Position numbers and translations under genes: made by a program. A stretch of DNA of 64,000 nt, from NCBI RefSeq assembly GCF_050624435.1, contig NC_134535.1, forward strand, positions 129,322,731 to 129,386,730, given 5' to 3'. How positions within the stretch are numbered: position 1 is the first letter of the stretch; each line of letters opens with the position of its first letter. A model generated the notes under the pieces. The model was not told the origin of the DNA, did not search any database, and saw only the letters and a program-made list of their open reading frames with translations. Origin of the DNA: Tenrec ecaudatus. Lineage: Eukaryota > Chordata > Mammalia > Afrosoricida > Tenrecidae. Shown here piece after piece: positions 10,620 to 22,617 of the stretch.

Positions 10620-11750
10620 GTATTGCCCAGGAGGACCCCAAAATGCAGTCAACGAGGGACTTACTCAGAATCATGCCAAATGGCAGCATCCGAGCGGGAG
10701 GTGCGCCCGCTCAACACCAAACTCCGCCGTCGGGCGCACTCCTCGCGCCCCTTCAGGACCAGGTGAATCGGCCCAGCGTGGGTTTCCGAGACCGCAGCTC
10801 GTGTCGGGGCCCCGTCTCTCTCGCAGAAACCTAACCTGTTTCCGCCTCGTTTCCCGGGACACGTGCACGTGTTAGGCAAACGCGGTAACCACACTTTCTG
10901 GACTTCAGAATCCCTGTCCATAAAATCAGCTGGTAGCTGCTTTTCAGGAATTTTTTTTCCCTTCTTTGCCTTTTTTCACTAGGACCTGGCTGGCTTTCTC
11001 TGTTAAAAGAATCTGTCTGATGTGGTCTGCTGTTGGCCTTTAACTGTTTTCTAAAAGGGTTTACTAATTATCATCAGCAATATCAATAACACGGTTAACC
11101 AGTTCCTTCTTATCATGATTCTTTTCAAAAACCTCTTAGGGCCCATGTTGTTTTTATTTTTATCTAAAAACAGTACAAAAACTAGGAAAACTCTAGCAGA
11201 ACGCTTGGAACACAGACACAAAAAGTTTAAACAACCCGCGTACTGGCAACATCAACTAATGCCTCCCAGTGACCAAAACACGAACTGTTTTTGTTTACAA
11301 AAATCATGTGCGTCGGGTTGGAATACAGTGTTTTGTTCAAGCTTTGATGCCAACTTTTCTCAACATTTCCAGTCACAATCCGATTGTGTCGAATACTGCC
11401 GCAGTCGCGTCCTGGGGTTCTACTGCAATGGAAAACTAAATGGTTGGTCTGAGGCCCCAAAATCACACTTACAAACTCATTTTTTCCAGGACTTTAAATC
11501 ACTATGGAGGTGTTTAGCCTTCTCGCCTATCACTGTCTCACCCTTGTATTGTTTCTGATTTACACAGATTAACTTTTCAAGCTCTTCCTTGGGCTAAGAT
11601 CTTTGTTTCAGGTTAGCAATTTCACACCTTTCACTACGGTACCCCTTTCATCACTTTTTTTTCTTCAAAAAAATGTTGATAAGGTTGGCTTAGCCTTTGT
11701 CAGCTGCCAAATCAGACAAGCGGTGGCCTGAGTCAAATTCTGAAATCACT
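10620..11750. other. Gap between the shared promoter and the first L1, one unexplained open block
   Basis: The left part (10620-10880) still has many CpGs and belongs to the edge of the CpG island. Bases 11115-11558 stay open for 147 codons on the plus strand and keep several CpGs, but I recognise no protein or repeat family. Confidence 0.4.
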
Positions 11751-11751
11751 T

Positions 11752-11945
11752 GTTTTTTTTTTAATCATTTTTATTAGGGGCTCCCGTAGATCCATCAATT
11801 GTGTAAAGCACATTTGTACATTCATCACCCCCATCATTCTCAAAACATTTGCTCTCCACCTAAGCCCCTTGCTTCAGCTCCTCATTTTTCCCCTTCCCTC
11901 ATGAACCCTTGATAATTTATAAATTATTATAAATTGTCATAGATA
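11752..11945 (-). repeat. L1 3' end fragment, reverse
   Basis: The sequence 'atttttattaggggctccc', then 'ttgtgtaaagcacatttgt' and 'cccttgataatttataaatt', is the reverse of the common L1 tail. Confidence 0.8.
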
Positions 11946-12162
11946 ACACTTTCTTTCACACCGTCGTGGCTCTCAGTTTTCCTCTCAGCTTTACTGCTGG
12001 TGTTGCTAGCTTTCTTTGGAGCTGTGGTTACTATATTTTCATGCACATACGGCGCAGTAAAAGAGCTCATGAGGAATGTTTCCATGCACCACCACCAGCA
12101 TGGTGCTCTCTGAGTGAGTGGCTTAGACTGACACATTGTCCCATTGTGTCCAAGGGGAAACC

Positions 12163-12167
<5 letters not shown>

Positions 12168-12237
<70 letters not shown>
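12168..12237. repeat. (TC)n microsatellite
   Basis: About 35 uninterrupted TC units, so it is likely polymorphic. The serine/leucine frames reading through it are artefacts. Confidence 0.98.
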
Positions 12238-12239
<2 letters not shown>

Positions 12240-12831
12240 CAGACAGGGTTTCTCAGGTTGGATTTTTGGTTTGACTATGCAGCCCAGTTATAAACACCTG
12301 TCAATTTTTTATTTCAAACTTTGCTCTTTGAGCAGTGAAACATTCAAGCTTGGAGCTTTGCGGCACCTGAGGTATCAGTGCAGTTTGGTTTTTATGGTTG
12401 CTTTAACGGTAGACCCCTTAGAAGCTTGCTCTGAGTTGGAATTCACCAGATGGCAATGAGTTTGGCTTTGGATGGGCTACTCTTGAGAACCTACATTGCT
12501 CTCTAGAAAGAGCCATCCGGAGCTTGAAGAGATTCCAGAAAAGATTAGATTGGACCCTGGAATGTTCAGATACCTTTTAGGAGTCAATAACCAGTGATCA
12601 TTTAAGGTACTGACCTTGGGCTTATTGGAAAACAAACTAGTTTGGGGGCTCTTTCTATTCTTGGTGATTATTTCAGAGTTTCTTTTCTTACATTTTTCAG
12701 GAAGGGAAGTGTCTGTAGAGCTAGTATAGACAAAGGCCTGACTGTTTTGTTTTTGCTCTCCAGTCTGCTCCACTCACGGAGACCTTTTTTTTATAACAGG
12801 ATGAAATGCTACCCACATGATTGATAACGAC

Positions 12832-13460
12832 AAACTCTCTTCCATCCATCAGGTTGAGTCTAACTGATAATGACCCCATCCATAGAGCAGAGTAGAACTG
12901 CCCTTTTGGATTTCAGAGGATGAGGATCTTTACGGGAGGAGAAAGTCTCCTCTTTCTCTTGTCAGGCAAATGGTGGAGCATAACTGCTAGCAGCCCAAGC
13001 CCTGACCCACTCTGTCACCAAGGATCCTTGTTGATGTAGCGTGAGTCCAAACCAGACTAACCCCACTGCCACGCGGTCAATTCTGCCTCACCGTGACCCT
13101 GCAGGGTAGCGTAGAACCGTTGTATAGTTTCTAAAACTAGCCGTCTTTACAGCAGCAGACAGCCCTATCTTTCACCTGCCAGCAGCTAGTGGGGCTCGGA
13201 TTGCTAACCTTGTGATTAGCAGCCCAAGGCTTAACTCATTACACGACCTAGACTGCTTATAAAATCTGTCAGCTACTCAAGTCAAACTCACTACCTTGAG
13301 GTTGATTCCAACTTAAGGTGACCCGATAGGAAAGAAAACTTCCCTTTGGGCTTCTAAGACTTTAAATCCTCACAGGATCAGACAGTTTCATCTTTCTCCC
13401 ACAGAGAAGTTGGTGAGTTAGAACCACTGACCTTGCCCACTAAGCCACAATGATCCTTTT
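12832..13460 (-). repeat. Three AfroSINEs in tandem, same orientation
   Basis: Reverse copies lie at about 12832-13030, 13032-13255 and 13278-13460. Each starts with a degenerate 'aaccca.tgcc' or 'actcactacc' 3' end and runs to 'aaccttgtgattagcagccc'-like tRNA-region sequence. Confidence 0.75.
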
Positions 13461-13555
13461 GTAAACAGGGGTTGCCTAATACTAGACTTTTAATGTGGGC
13501 TGTTGTACTCCTCCCCTACTGTTTAAACTATCAAAGTAAATTGAAAGAAAAATGT

Positions 13556-14048
13556 GTTAGTCCGGGTAGACTAGAGAAATTCACAGACATTCAGATGTGT
13601 ATAAGAAAGAGCTTTCTATACAAGAGCAATTGAATTTTGAGAAAACATCTCAGCCCAGTCCAGATCAAGTCTGTAAGTCCGATATTAGCCCATATGTATT
13701 ATACCAATCTATAAAGTCCTCTTCAGACTCATACAACACATGCATTGATGCCAAATGCTGGACGATCACAGGCCAGTGGGTACAAAGTCTTTTGGATCCA
13801 GTGACAGTGGAAGCATCTCAGCACTGTCAGGAGTCTCTACGGGGCTCCTCCAGCTCCAGGACTCTAGTGTAGGTAGTTCCATGGGTCTTCTCAACAGGAA
13901 TTTCTCGCAGGGAGTGCACATGTGCCCCGACTCCAGCGAGCTATTTATCTCCTTAGCGCCTCCAAATGAAGGTTATCAAGCTGTGACCTGATTGACAGGC
14001 TACACTCCACCCCTTCACGTCTCAAATTGACAACAGATTATATAACTA
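13556..14048 (-). repeat. LTR-like interspersed repeat, family A
   Basis: On the minus strand this 0.49 kb unit starts near 'gacgtgaaggggtggagtg' and ends 'tagtctacccggactaacac'. It aligns by eye along its length with 56262-56712. The class is not certain; it could be an ERV LTR or a nonautonomous element. Confidence 0.7.
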
Positions 14049-15005
14049 TCCCTCCTCTCCCCCCCAAAAAAATGAAACCCTTGAAAAAATTTGACCACAG
14101 AAACTTGGTAATGTCTTGGTTTCATCCTGTGTTTGCACAGAACTTGCTCCTTACCAATATCTCATTCTTTGGCCAATGTGGATATTGGCATGTTTTGCTA
14201 GTTCTGATAAATTGCCAGATTTGTCAGCAACCTTGTAACCCCCTTGTAACATTGCCAACTGTTCTTTGCCTTATCCAATTCCAACAGTCCCTCATCTTCT
14301 CACTTCCAGTTTTAAGATGGCATGATATATTTGAGAGCACTGACTTAAAAGTAGAATGTTTTGTTCCAGGCCCTGTTTTACCAGTTACTGTTGTGATCTT
14401 AGCAAGCATCCACACCTGTGTAGCAGAGAAAAATAATGTCTACCCAGTTACCTCAAACGGTTATTGTGAGGATTTGATGATGTAATGGACATGCAGGTGT
14501 TTTTTAGACCTCAGAGTGCTGTGTACACGCATGTGCAGTCCTACTTGGATATCACTGGAGCGTCCCAGTCATATTAAGTTAGAGATGGGAGGGATCTTAA
14601 GGAATAAACAAACTCAATTTGAAGAAATGTAGGCCCAATATACAAGATCATTGACTAACAACCTTAATGAAAGTAGCCTGTAATAAACTAGTCTACAGGC
14701 TTTTGAATTCAAGTTAGGATTTTAATCTTTACCAGAATGCTTTTGCTTCATGGAAATTAGAACTATACTCCTGTGTTTAATTATAAATTACAGGTTACCT
14801 AAAGTAACATACTCAAAGAGAATGTTTTAGTAATAAAGTCCTCAGGCCGAGAAGAAATTATCAACCAGAAGCCTCTTGGTCTAATTTCGCACAGCATTAC
14901 AGAGGAGGACTAGAATTTCTGTATTTCTGACCTTCTAAGAGGAGTCAACTCATAGATGGTCAAAATGCCCTAAAAATGTATATTGTGCCAATATGTAAGA
15001 TGTTT
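14049..15005. other. Intergenic/intronic DNA, no gene seen
   Basis: AT-rich, mostly unique-looking. The 152-codon open frame at 14027-14485 has no recognisable domain and overlaps the end of a repeat. Confidence 0.4.
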
Positions 15006-15218
15006 TCAAGGAGTCCCTAGGTGACACAGGTGGCCAAGCACTCAACTACTATCCAAAAGGCTGGCTGTCCAGAACCACCCAGAAGCACCTCAGAAGTCAG
15101 CACTGGAAGCCTGCATCTGAAAAGTCACAACATTGAAACTCTGCGGAACAGCTTTCATGGGGTCAGCGTGAATCAGAGTTAACTCCATGGCAACTGAAAA
15201 CACCACCAACAAAAAAAC
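15006..15218 (+). repeat. AfroSINE
   Basis: A diverged forward copy from 'aaggagtccctaggtgacac' to 'agttaactccatggcaactg', followed by an 'acaccaccaac' tail. Confidence 0.75.
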
Positions 15219-15224
15219 TGCAGT

Positions 15225-15890
15225 GTGTTAGAATACTTCCATTTGGCCCTCCACAAGACTGGGTGGGACAATGCAAATAAAGTGCTTGTGACACACCAAG
15301 GGGATTGGACAGTTTGCTAATAATGCAAATAAGGTGCATAGTACCCACAGGGGCGGTGAGACCATGCACATAAGGTATAGGGAACTCTAATGAGGGGATT
15401 GATCCATTTTGCCACCCTGATAGGCTTAGAATGAGTCATCCAAGAGGAGAAAAGAGATGGGAGCAAAGTGCATCCTTTGGAACCAGGTCCTTGTGCTAAG
15501 AATCTCCTAGAGCCAGGGCATAGAGAGAGAGTTGATGAGAAGCAGTAGCAGGAAACTAGTTCCAGCAGAACCAGGAGATGATGTGATGAGCTTTCCAGCC
15601 CATGAAACGAGAGGTTTGAGCACCTGTGTACAGGAGGCTTGCTGGTGGAGTGGGGTGATTCCAGGAACTTGAGGGAGTGAGGCTTGCTGACCCAAGAAGT
15701 GAGTAAAGTGCACCTTCAGGCTGAAGCTTACTGAAATGGGTGACTGCACACTTACTGGGGGAGTTAAAGAGCTTTGTGACACTGAGCCTAGCAGAGGCCT
15801 AGGGAGGGCTGAGGGGCCAGAGGTCAAAGAGGCCGGCCTACAGGCCACGAGTAAGAGGAGGATGTCCTGATTGAAGAACTGTATCCTGAG
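15225..15890 (+). repeat. Putative LTR with degenerate tandem repeats
   Basis: Three degenerate repeat units of about 40-55 bases each contain an octamer-like motif: ATGCAAAT at 15271-15278 and 15323-15330, and ATGCACAT at 15364-15371. Arrays of this kind occur in LTR U3 regions. The assignment to an LTR is an inference. Confidence 0.4.
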
Positions 15891-15922
15891 TTATTTCTAA
15901 TCATGAATTGTACTGTGACTTT

Positions 15923-16840
15923 CAGTGGTGGGATTCAAATACGTTAACAAGCAGTTCACCGCCCTCATGGCCGCTTTACGTATTTCAGAAAAGATATTGG
16001 AAAGTAGTTTAGTGTTTCATATAGTTAATAACAATAAAAGAGGTACACACATTGATTATGTTAGAAGAGTTTTAAAATAGTAAAAAATATCCAGTAATAC
16101 CTGACAAAAACAATAAAACTGTTGTTTGAGACATTTCCATATTGCTCCTTGATTGGCATCCTCACTCCCATATTCTTCGCTTTGATCCGAGCATCACCGG
16201 CTGTGTGATGTGTCCATCATCTTTTCACTGTAGGAATAGGGTCCCATTCCTTTAGAGGTTGGCCAGTTGTGTTTGATAGATTAGAAACAGGAGACTTCTG
16301 TTCCCTGAACACATTGTGTTCATTGAACACCTCTTTCTGCTGAGCTTACAGCAATTGATCTGACATTATTTTTGCTCTTTGGCCACTGTTAGGAATTGCA
16401 TGCCACTCCAAATATTCTCATGGGACTTCGGGGCATCACACAAAGCTGAGACAAATGACAATGCGTCACCCTCTGTTTGCTTAGCACTTTTTTTCTTTAT
16501 GTTTGATGTTTGTTTACTGGAGGAATAAACTCAAGGGAATAAAGTTAATATTTCTTTAAAAGTATAATGAGTTTTATGAAATGGATAAATAAACATTGAA
16601 AGCATAGCTCTGTCTAATTCCCTATACCTATGGATGAAATGGACATTACCGGGGCCTTAGAGTCTGTTAAATAAAAAGGGATGTAAATTCATGATTTCTA
16701 CATTGAGTGGCTACTCAGCTACCTCCCTTAGAGAGAACTCTGATTACAAGTGCCGTTTTCACAAACTTTCTCCAAGCTCAACAAAAAGTTAGGTTATTGG
16801 TTCTGCGGAACCAGTGCAAACTGGTTGAACCCCACCACTG
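15923..16840 (-). mobile_element. hAT DNA transposon with decayed transposase tail
   Basis: The element is bounded by inverted ends CAGTGGTGGGATTCAA (15923) and, reversed at 16840, CAGTGGTGGGGTTCAA. It is 918 bases long. On the minus strand around 16365-16310 a broken frame reads SSAERG and then, after a frameshift, S-MNTMCS, which resembles the conserved C-terminal dimerisation motif of hAT transposases. Another frame of about 45 codons lies just upstream of it at about 16515-16380. The flanking 8-bp duplications are no longer recognisable, so the copy is old. Confidence 0.7.
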
Positions 16841-17437
16841 GATACTCCCCAAATAAACCACATGATCGTATTATCAGTGGGTTCTGTGTGGCCATTACAA
16901 TGAATCCTCAAACCAGCAGAGAAGCGGAGTACTGTGGCAGGGATGGCAGAGGTCAGGATTCATAATGTTGGAAAGAGGAAATAGTCTGATCTCTGCTCCA
17001 TGGGACTCAGCATTGGGCCGGTGCTGGAGGTGATTCTCCTCATGAAGACAGGGCGTTTGATGCCTCCACCACATCTTTTTCACTAAGGTGCTTATAAAAT
17101 AACCATCCCGTCTAGATGCCACAAAGCAGCGATTCTATGAGCTTTGTTTAAGGAATTCAGTAGCCCTCCAATGTGTTTTTTTAATTCTTATCCTCTTCTG
17201 TAGTTATCTGTATTTGTTATAATACTTACTCTGTACTTTACGTGAAATCAACTGGCAGAATCTCGCCCTCCACAATCCCCCCAACTAAATGAGACCACTG
17301 AAGATGAGCATTCTATGAAGGAAGCAGATCTTTCAAGCTAAGGGTAGAGCCTGGAGGTGAATCTTCACTACCACCCCACCCCCGGTCTCCAGAAATCACC
17401 CCTCTCCTTTGACTCAGTTTCTTGTTGCCTTACCTCT

Positions 17438-17478
17438 GTTGCTATGGAAACAGTGATATCACAGGTATTCTGATGTCA
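17438..17478 (+). promoter_or_regulatory. RFX X-box and CRE-like sites upstream of AKAP3
   Basis: GTTGCTATGGAAAC at 17438-17451 is a near-perfect palindromic X-box of the kind bound by RFX factors. A CRE-like TGATGTCA follows at 17471-17478. RFX2 and CREM are established regulators of post-meiotic testis genes. The sites lie about 7.7 kb upstream of the AKAP3 start codon and just upstream of a good splice donor. Confidence 0.5.
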
Positions 17479-17489
17479 CTCTCCAGACC

Positions 17490-17623
17490 CTACAAAGGGC
17501 AGGGGACCTGGTGCAGAGAGACAAAACAAGATCTTGAGCTGAGCAAGGACATCCCCGCATCTTCGTGGACTTTAAATATATAGTCTGGAGTCTTTTGTGG
17601 TTTACTATTCCAGTGCTACAGAG
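17490..17623 (+). other. AKAP3: Candidate alternative 5' untranslated exon of AKAP3
   Basis: A plus-strand donor GAG/GTAAGGA has its GT at 17624-17625, within about 200 bases of the X-box and CRE-like sites. There is no long open frame, as expected for a noncoding leader exon. The start is only approximate: it could lie near 17490, or about 30 bases after the AT-rich 'tttaaatatata' at 17571-17582. This is inference from motif spacing. Confidence 0.35.
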
Positions 17624-18140
17624 GTAAGGAACCCCAGTGGACCGAAAAACAGCCAGTCATGGATTTCCTGCGCTTCAAAGGCAGCGTGTGATGACAAGTA
17701 ATGGGCGACTTTACACTCAGCCGCAATCTCTTTCTTCCACCCGGTCATTTTAAATTTACATCAGAGTCCCCTGAAAATGAGTGGGGCCTCTCATCTACTG
17801 TTGTTGCTGCTGATGTTTTAATTGTGTTGTGACTTCACAACTTTTAGGGCGGAATCAAACTTCTGTTTGATCAGATCTCCTTGGCCATTCTCTTGGGGAC
17901 AGGAGGGCTCTTATTCCCTAACTCCCAATTTTATGAAGAGTGTGGAAATTCGACTGCCTACCAACTTTTCATTGTGTGGCTAAACGTCCTTTTCTTTCCA
18001 ATCCCCTAATAGCAAAATCAGACTGTTACAGCTCAGAGTCCCCATCTTCATCCACTGGCAATCACTGTTATTTCTGAAGTGTTGACCAGGTTGTAATAGA
18101 GAATTGAGAAAGGGCAGGGTGTAATATACATATGTATGAT
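17624..18140 (+). other. AKAP3 upstream region, no gene seen
   Basis: Unique-looking sequence after the candidate donor at 17624. Nothing further is recognisable. Confidence 0.4.
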
Positions 18141-18141
18141 A

Positions 18142-18345
18142 GAGAATCCCTGGTGGGGTAGTGGATTATACATTGTACTGCTAACTACAAGGTCAGCAGT
18201 TCAAACCCACCAGCCACTCCTCTGTAGAAAGATGGGACGTTCTAATTTCTGTAAATAGTTATCGTCTCAGGAACCTTCTACCCTGTCCTACGGGTCACTG
18301 TGAGGCGGAATCAACTCTATGCCAATGTGTTTGGGTTTGGGGCAT
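18142..18345 (+). repeat. AfroSINE
   Basis: The forward copy reads 'gaatccctggtggggtagtg' and 'caaggtcagcagttcaaacc', and ends 'gaatcaactctatgccaatg'. Confidence 0.85.
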
Positions 18346-20600
18346 TTGCTAAAGATGAATACAGGAGATAAATGCCATGAGGTGGCGTGATGGCCTGCGG
18401 TAGAGCAGTCACAACCCAGCCCCCTGTGGTGTTTATGACCTGTCCTGCTGGCATTCGTGCTTTGCACTCCTACTTAGCCTGAAGTAGTAATTATAATAGC
18501 ATTTTTTCCGAGACATTTTCAGGAAAACGTTACAGCGCTGAGATATCAGTCTGCAGCACTGGAACCTTAAGGAGGAGGTCCTGTAGTTCTAATATTCCGT
18601 TTGGGGTCATTCCTTTCTAAGGCCTATTTGACTTTTATTTTGTATGTAATTACTTTCTTTCCTCATCAAATTTAGTAAATAGTGCAAAGCATCATTTTCC
18701 CCTTTCTTTTTCCTTCTTTTTTTTTTTCCCCCTTCCTCCTCCAGCTTCTTTTTCCTTCTTGACGCCAAGATCCATTCATTGATTCCATTCAACACTTCAG
18801 AATTTCCTTTTTGCGGATCATTTCACCATGGGGAATGTATATATCAAGTTAGAAATCTGCATATTATCATCATCGAAAAGGATTAGGTACCTCTATCGAT
18901 GTTATCCAGAACAATTTAAGGAGCTCAAGGTCTAGAAACAAGCTCCACAGATGCAGATAGACACACAAAGGATATAGAAAAGAAATGAAGACATGTATGT
19001 GCAAGTATTGAGGGGATGGATGAGGCTACGATGGGCACTTTGTCCTAGCGAAGGACATGGAGCACTGTGGAGATGTCTCTCTCTACTGCGGGCCTAAGAA
19101 GGTAGAAAGTTGCTGGGCGAGTTTAGATACAAAGGAGGCCCTTCAACAAGCCTGGATATACTAAGTAAGTTACTACCAGAGCAAGCTTGAGCAAGTGATT
19201 CGTCTTTTGTTGGTGGTGGTCTCAGATTCTCCAATTTAAGAGGAAATCTTGAGGAATTGGGAAATAAGCAGTATTCATATTTTTCATCAGACATTTATTT
19301 ACGAGTTTATAAGCTACTATGAAGAATACCAAAACAAGTAAGGTAATTCCTATGAACTCCTGATGCAATCTAAGGAAGGAATTGAAATACATACAAGCAG
19401 TCAAACTCCTAGATGAAATGTGAGGTTGAAGCAAAATGTGAGAAGATTAATAAGAAAGAGCAACCACGTTCCGTTAGGTATTTAGAAAGTAGTCCATCAC
19501 TGGAGTAACCTTTGATCCGGTTTGGAACTTAGGGATCCATCACTGGGGGGGTTGGATGGATATTCCAAGATGGGAGTACAAGGTCCTTAGACTCTTCTAC
19601 GGAAATGTCTAAGAGACAGGACAAGGAAGAGATTGACCTGGAAGACAGGTTTTTGACATTAACTGTGAACTCCAATGATAAGGGTCTACATTTCTCTCAA
19701 GTCCTCAAAGAATAAATGTTTACAAGGTGTTTTGTGATCCATGAGTTCAGAAGACTACTTTCCACTGCAATTCCTGTTACCTGGATTCCTCATCCAACCG
19801 AGTTTGTGATTCGGCTGAAGCCTTGTCAGTGTCCTTGCCTTCAATATGCCTACCGTCCACGGTGTGAAAATAGAGAAGACCCATGGTTATTTGAGAAATG
19901 ATTGGTCAAAAGGTCATCTAGGGACCAACACCAACGCCAAGGACAGACTCCCTCCATGAAATCTGAATGCCATTTCCTGTTCACCATTTCTATGCTACAT
20001 ACAAAAGATAGTAAGTCAAAACCATTGCACCTAAAGAGTAAAGCAAACCCTCAGCCATCGAGTTGATCCAGTCATAGCAACGTTAAATTCTAGGGATCTC
20101 ATGGATCACAAAGCGCTTTGTAAACATTCACCTTTTAAGGATGAGAGAAATGAGGGTTCATAGTTAATGTCAGAACCCATCTTGTAGGTCAAGTTTCTCT
20201 ACCTTGTCTTAGCGCTAAGACATTCCAGTGGAAGACAAAAGGACATTGTAATTTCATTTGGGGATATCCACTCCATTCCCCCCTACCCCAATAATGCATC
20301 TCTCAATTCCAACCCAAGTGAAAGGTTACCCTCTCCATGGAGTATTTCCTAAATATCTAATTAAATGTGATAGCCCTGCACAGTATGCAGCGTGTCCGAG
20401 GCTTGTAAATCTTTATGGGAGCAGACTGGGCTGAGCGGCATGCCTGGTGGTGAGCAGGCCAGCGCTTTACCCTACTCCTCACTAGCTCATTCTCCAGCAC
20501 CCATATTAGATAGTATTTAAAAATGTGTTATTGGTCTATTTTGCACATTCATGACATTTTTATATCTGGCTGTAGCACATATCAAGGAGCAAGGTAAGAG
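18346..20600. other. AKAP3 upstream region, no gene seen
   Basis: AT-rich unique-looking DNA with a pyrimidine tract at 18700-18760. No exon, RNA gene or clear repeat was recognised. Ancient repeats too diverged to see by eye are likely. Confidence 0.4.
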
Positions 20601-20604
20601 CAGT

Positions 20605-20765
20605 ACTGGCGGTGATGGCTAAGATATGTGTCAACTTGCCTGGACCATTCATTCTTAGTGAACTTTGGTCATTAAATGTGGCAGTCATGTAATGATGTGG
20701 TCATCCATTTTCACGTCATGGCCTGGTCTTTGGAACCTAACCAGGATGATAAGAGAGACATGGGT
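20605..20765 (+). repeat. LTR-like interspersed repeat, family B, fragment
   Basis: The sequence 'gatggctaagatatgtgtcaac' followed by 'gcagtcatgtaatgatg' matches the start of the copy at 43755. Only the 5' third is preserved. Confidence 0.5.
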
Positions 20766-22615
20766 GTGTTTTGTAGTAAGAGTAATGGGGTTCCTCGGTA
20801 AAGTTAATTAGTCCTTTTTCTTTGTGTCTTTTCTCTGCAGATTCTTTATATTACATGGCAGGAGGGGAGGGTGAACTTAGGAAGAGTGAAGACAACAGCA
20901 TTAATCAAGAGCTTTCTTTATATCTCAGAAGCTAGCCTCAGTAAGAGTAAGTAGTCCCATAATTTCTATACTATTTTGCACTCAATTTTCATCCTTACTT
21001 TTTTTATTGTAATGTTTAACCTAAATGAGATCGTAGCTCCTGTGGATCTAATTTTCCTCTCTATAAGAAATTCATTTGATTGACAAGGTAAAATGGAAAT
21101 GAGGAGACCCAAGTTTCTTCTGACTTTGGATTACATTGTCAACTATTTAAGACAACCTGCTTCCAGTTTTCCCCACTTCTCTGCCCATGTCATAATACCT
21201 TCTATTTCCTTTCCTGCTTCCTGGTCATAGTGCCCAAGCCTCATAATCCCGACACAAGCAGTGCTGCTGAGAGGCAATGAAAGGAAATGAGATTAAACTT
21301 CCGAGGAATTGACAACTTCCTCATTAGGGGACACGCCACCCAAATAAGCCAAAGACAGAACTACCACTTTCAGACAGTGTTTAAAACCAGTGATGAATAA
21401 TTATATCTGGAACGGTCTAGCTCTTTTCAGAGACTATCTCCAAATAAAACCTGACTCTGGGATAGTCGCTGCTGAATGTACATCAGAATCACATGAGTAC
21501 ATTTATGAAATGAAATGCCAAATCGCCCCACGCATTCTACTCCCAAACTGAAATAATATTTTCTGGGATAGCAGTTTAGTTTCAGTATTTTTTAACAGCT
21601 CTCTTAATGACTCTAAGATATAATCGAGGTGGCGACATTGCTCTTTACTCAAGGAATCTATTTTAATGTGTTACCAGGAAGAATTAGTTTTTCATGTTAA
21701 TTTCATCCATCAGGGTGAAAATAGGTACAAATCTTTGTAGTAGCAAACAATCGTTCTTGAAACATTGCATTTTCTTTTAAAGAATTGCCCATCGTATTCT
21801 GAGTACTAATAATAACATATCTACCCATATATGTTTAAATCATGTGGTTAGCCTGTCTTTAATTTGTGTTGGATTTATTTTGCGGGAGATGTCCACGTAC
21901 CCCAGGCCGAGGTCACTGAAAGCAAGTACTTGCACTTCACAGATATTCACCACCACCCCCCAATAATGCTCTACTTACTTCAAGAGAGCCTCTCTAAAAC
22001 ACAACTTTCACTTTGAAAATGACAATGAACTTTTGGATTCCTTTTTAACAAAATTCAACAAGCATATTATCAGAATTAGAAGACACATGTCTGTTCCACA
22101 CATATATTGGAGGTCATTGGAAAGGGAAAATTAGCCATCTTCTTCCATCTTGCTTATGGAGAGGTATAGATTGGAACACAATTTGTAGTGAAAGAAGAAA
22201 AACCCTCAGCGTGGAAGAGCAGTAATGAGAGTGTGGCATGGAGGGAAAGGGCACAGAGAAGCTACTTACTGAGAGATGATCAGTGGGCAACCCTGTATTA
22301 GAACCTCTAATCATCAAAGTGGTTGTCTGTGTGTTCAAAGGCTACTGAGTAAGATGCAATGCGGAAGGCCCAAAGCCAAAGGTGTCTGTAGAATCAGGGC
22401 TATTGGTTCTGAGGTCAGTTCTGAAGTAAGGCAATGAAACAGCAGCAAGTCTAGACAATCCTTTCCACAGGAAAGGAGCTGAACGTGGGACAAGAATGAA
22501 GCTAGTAGCTCAAAGTCAGAGACTCTGGGCTGAAGACAACTAACAGGAACCCTGAGAATCAGGTAGCTAGATGGTGGTGCCATTCACTGAGACTGGCAAA
22601 ACGTTGAGGGCTGTG
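20766..22615. other. AKAP3 upstream region, no gene seen
   Basis: Unique-looking AT-rich DNA. I see nothing functional. Confidence 0.4.
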
Positions 22616-22617
22616 AA

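Noticed and set aside
10435-10766. Several overlapping open frames of alternating Ala-Cys, Ala-Arg and His-Ala residues
   Set aside because: They are translations of the GC-rich alternating repeat in the CpG island promoter. They lack family similarity and run on both strands.
12136-12274. Leucine-serine repeat protein
   Set aside because: It is only the (TC)n microsatellite read in frame.
14027-14485. 152-codon open frame
   Set aside because: No domain, no splice context and AT-rich codons. It starts inside a repeat.
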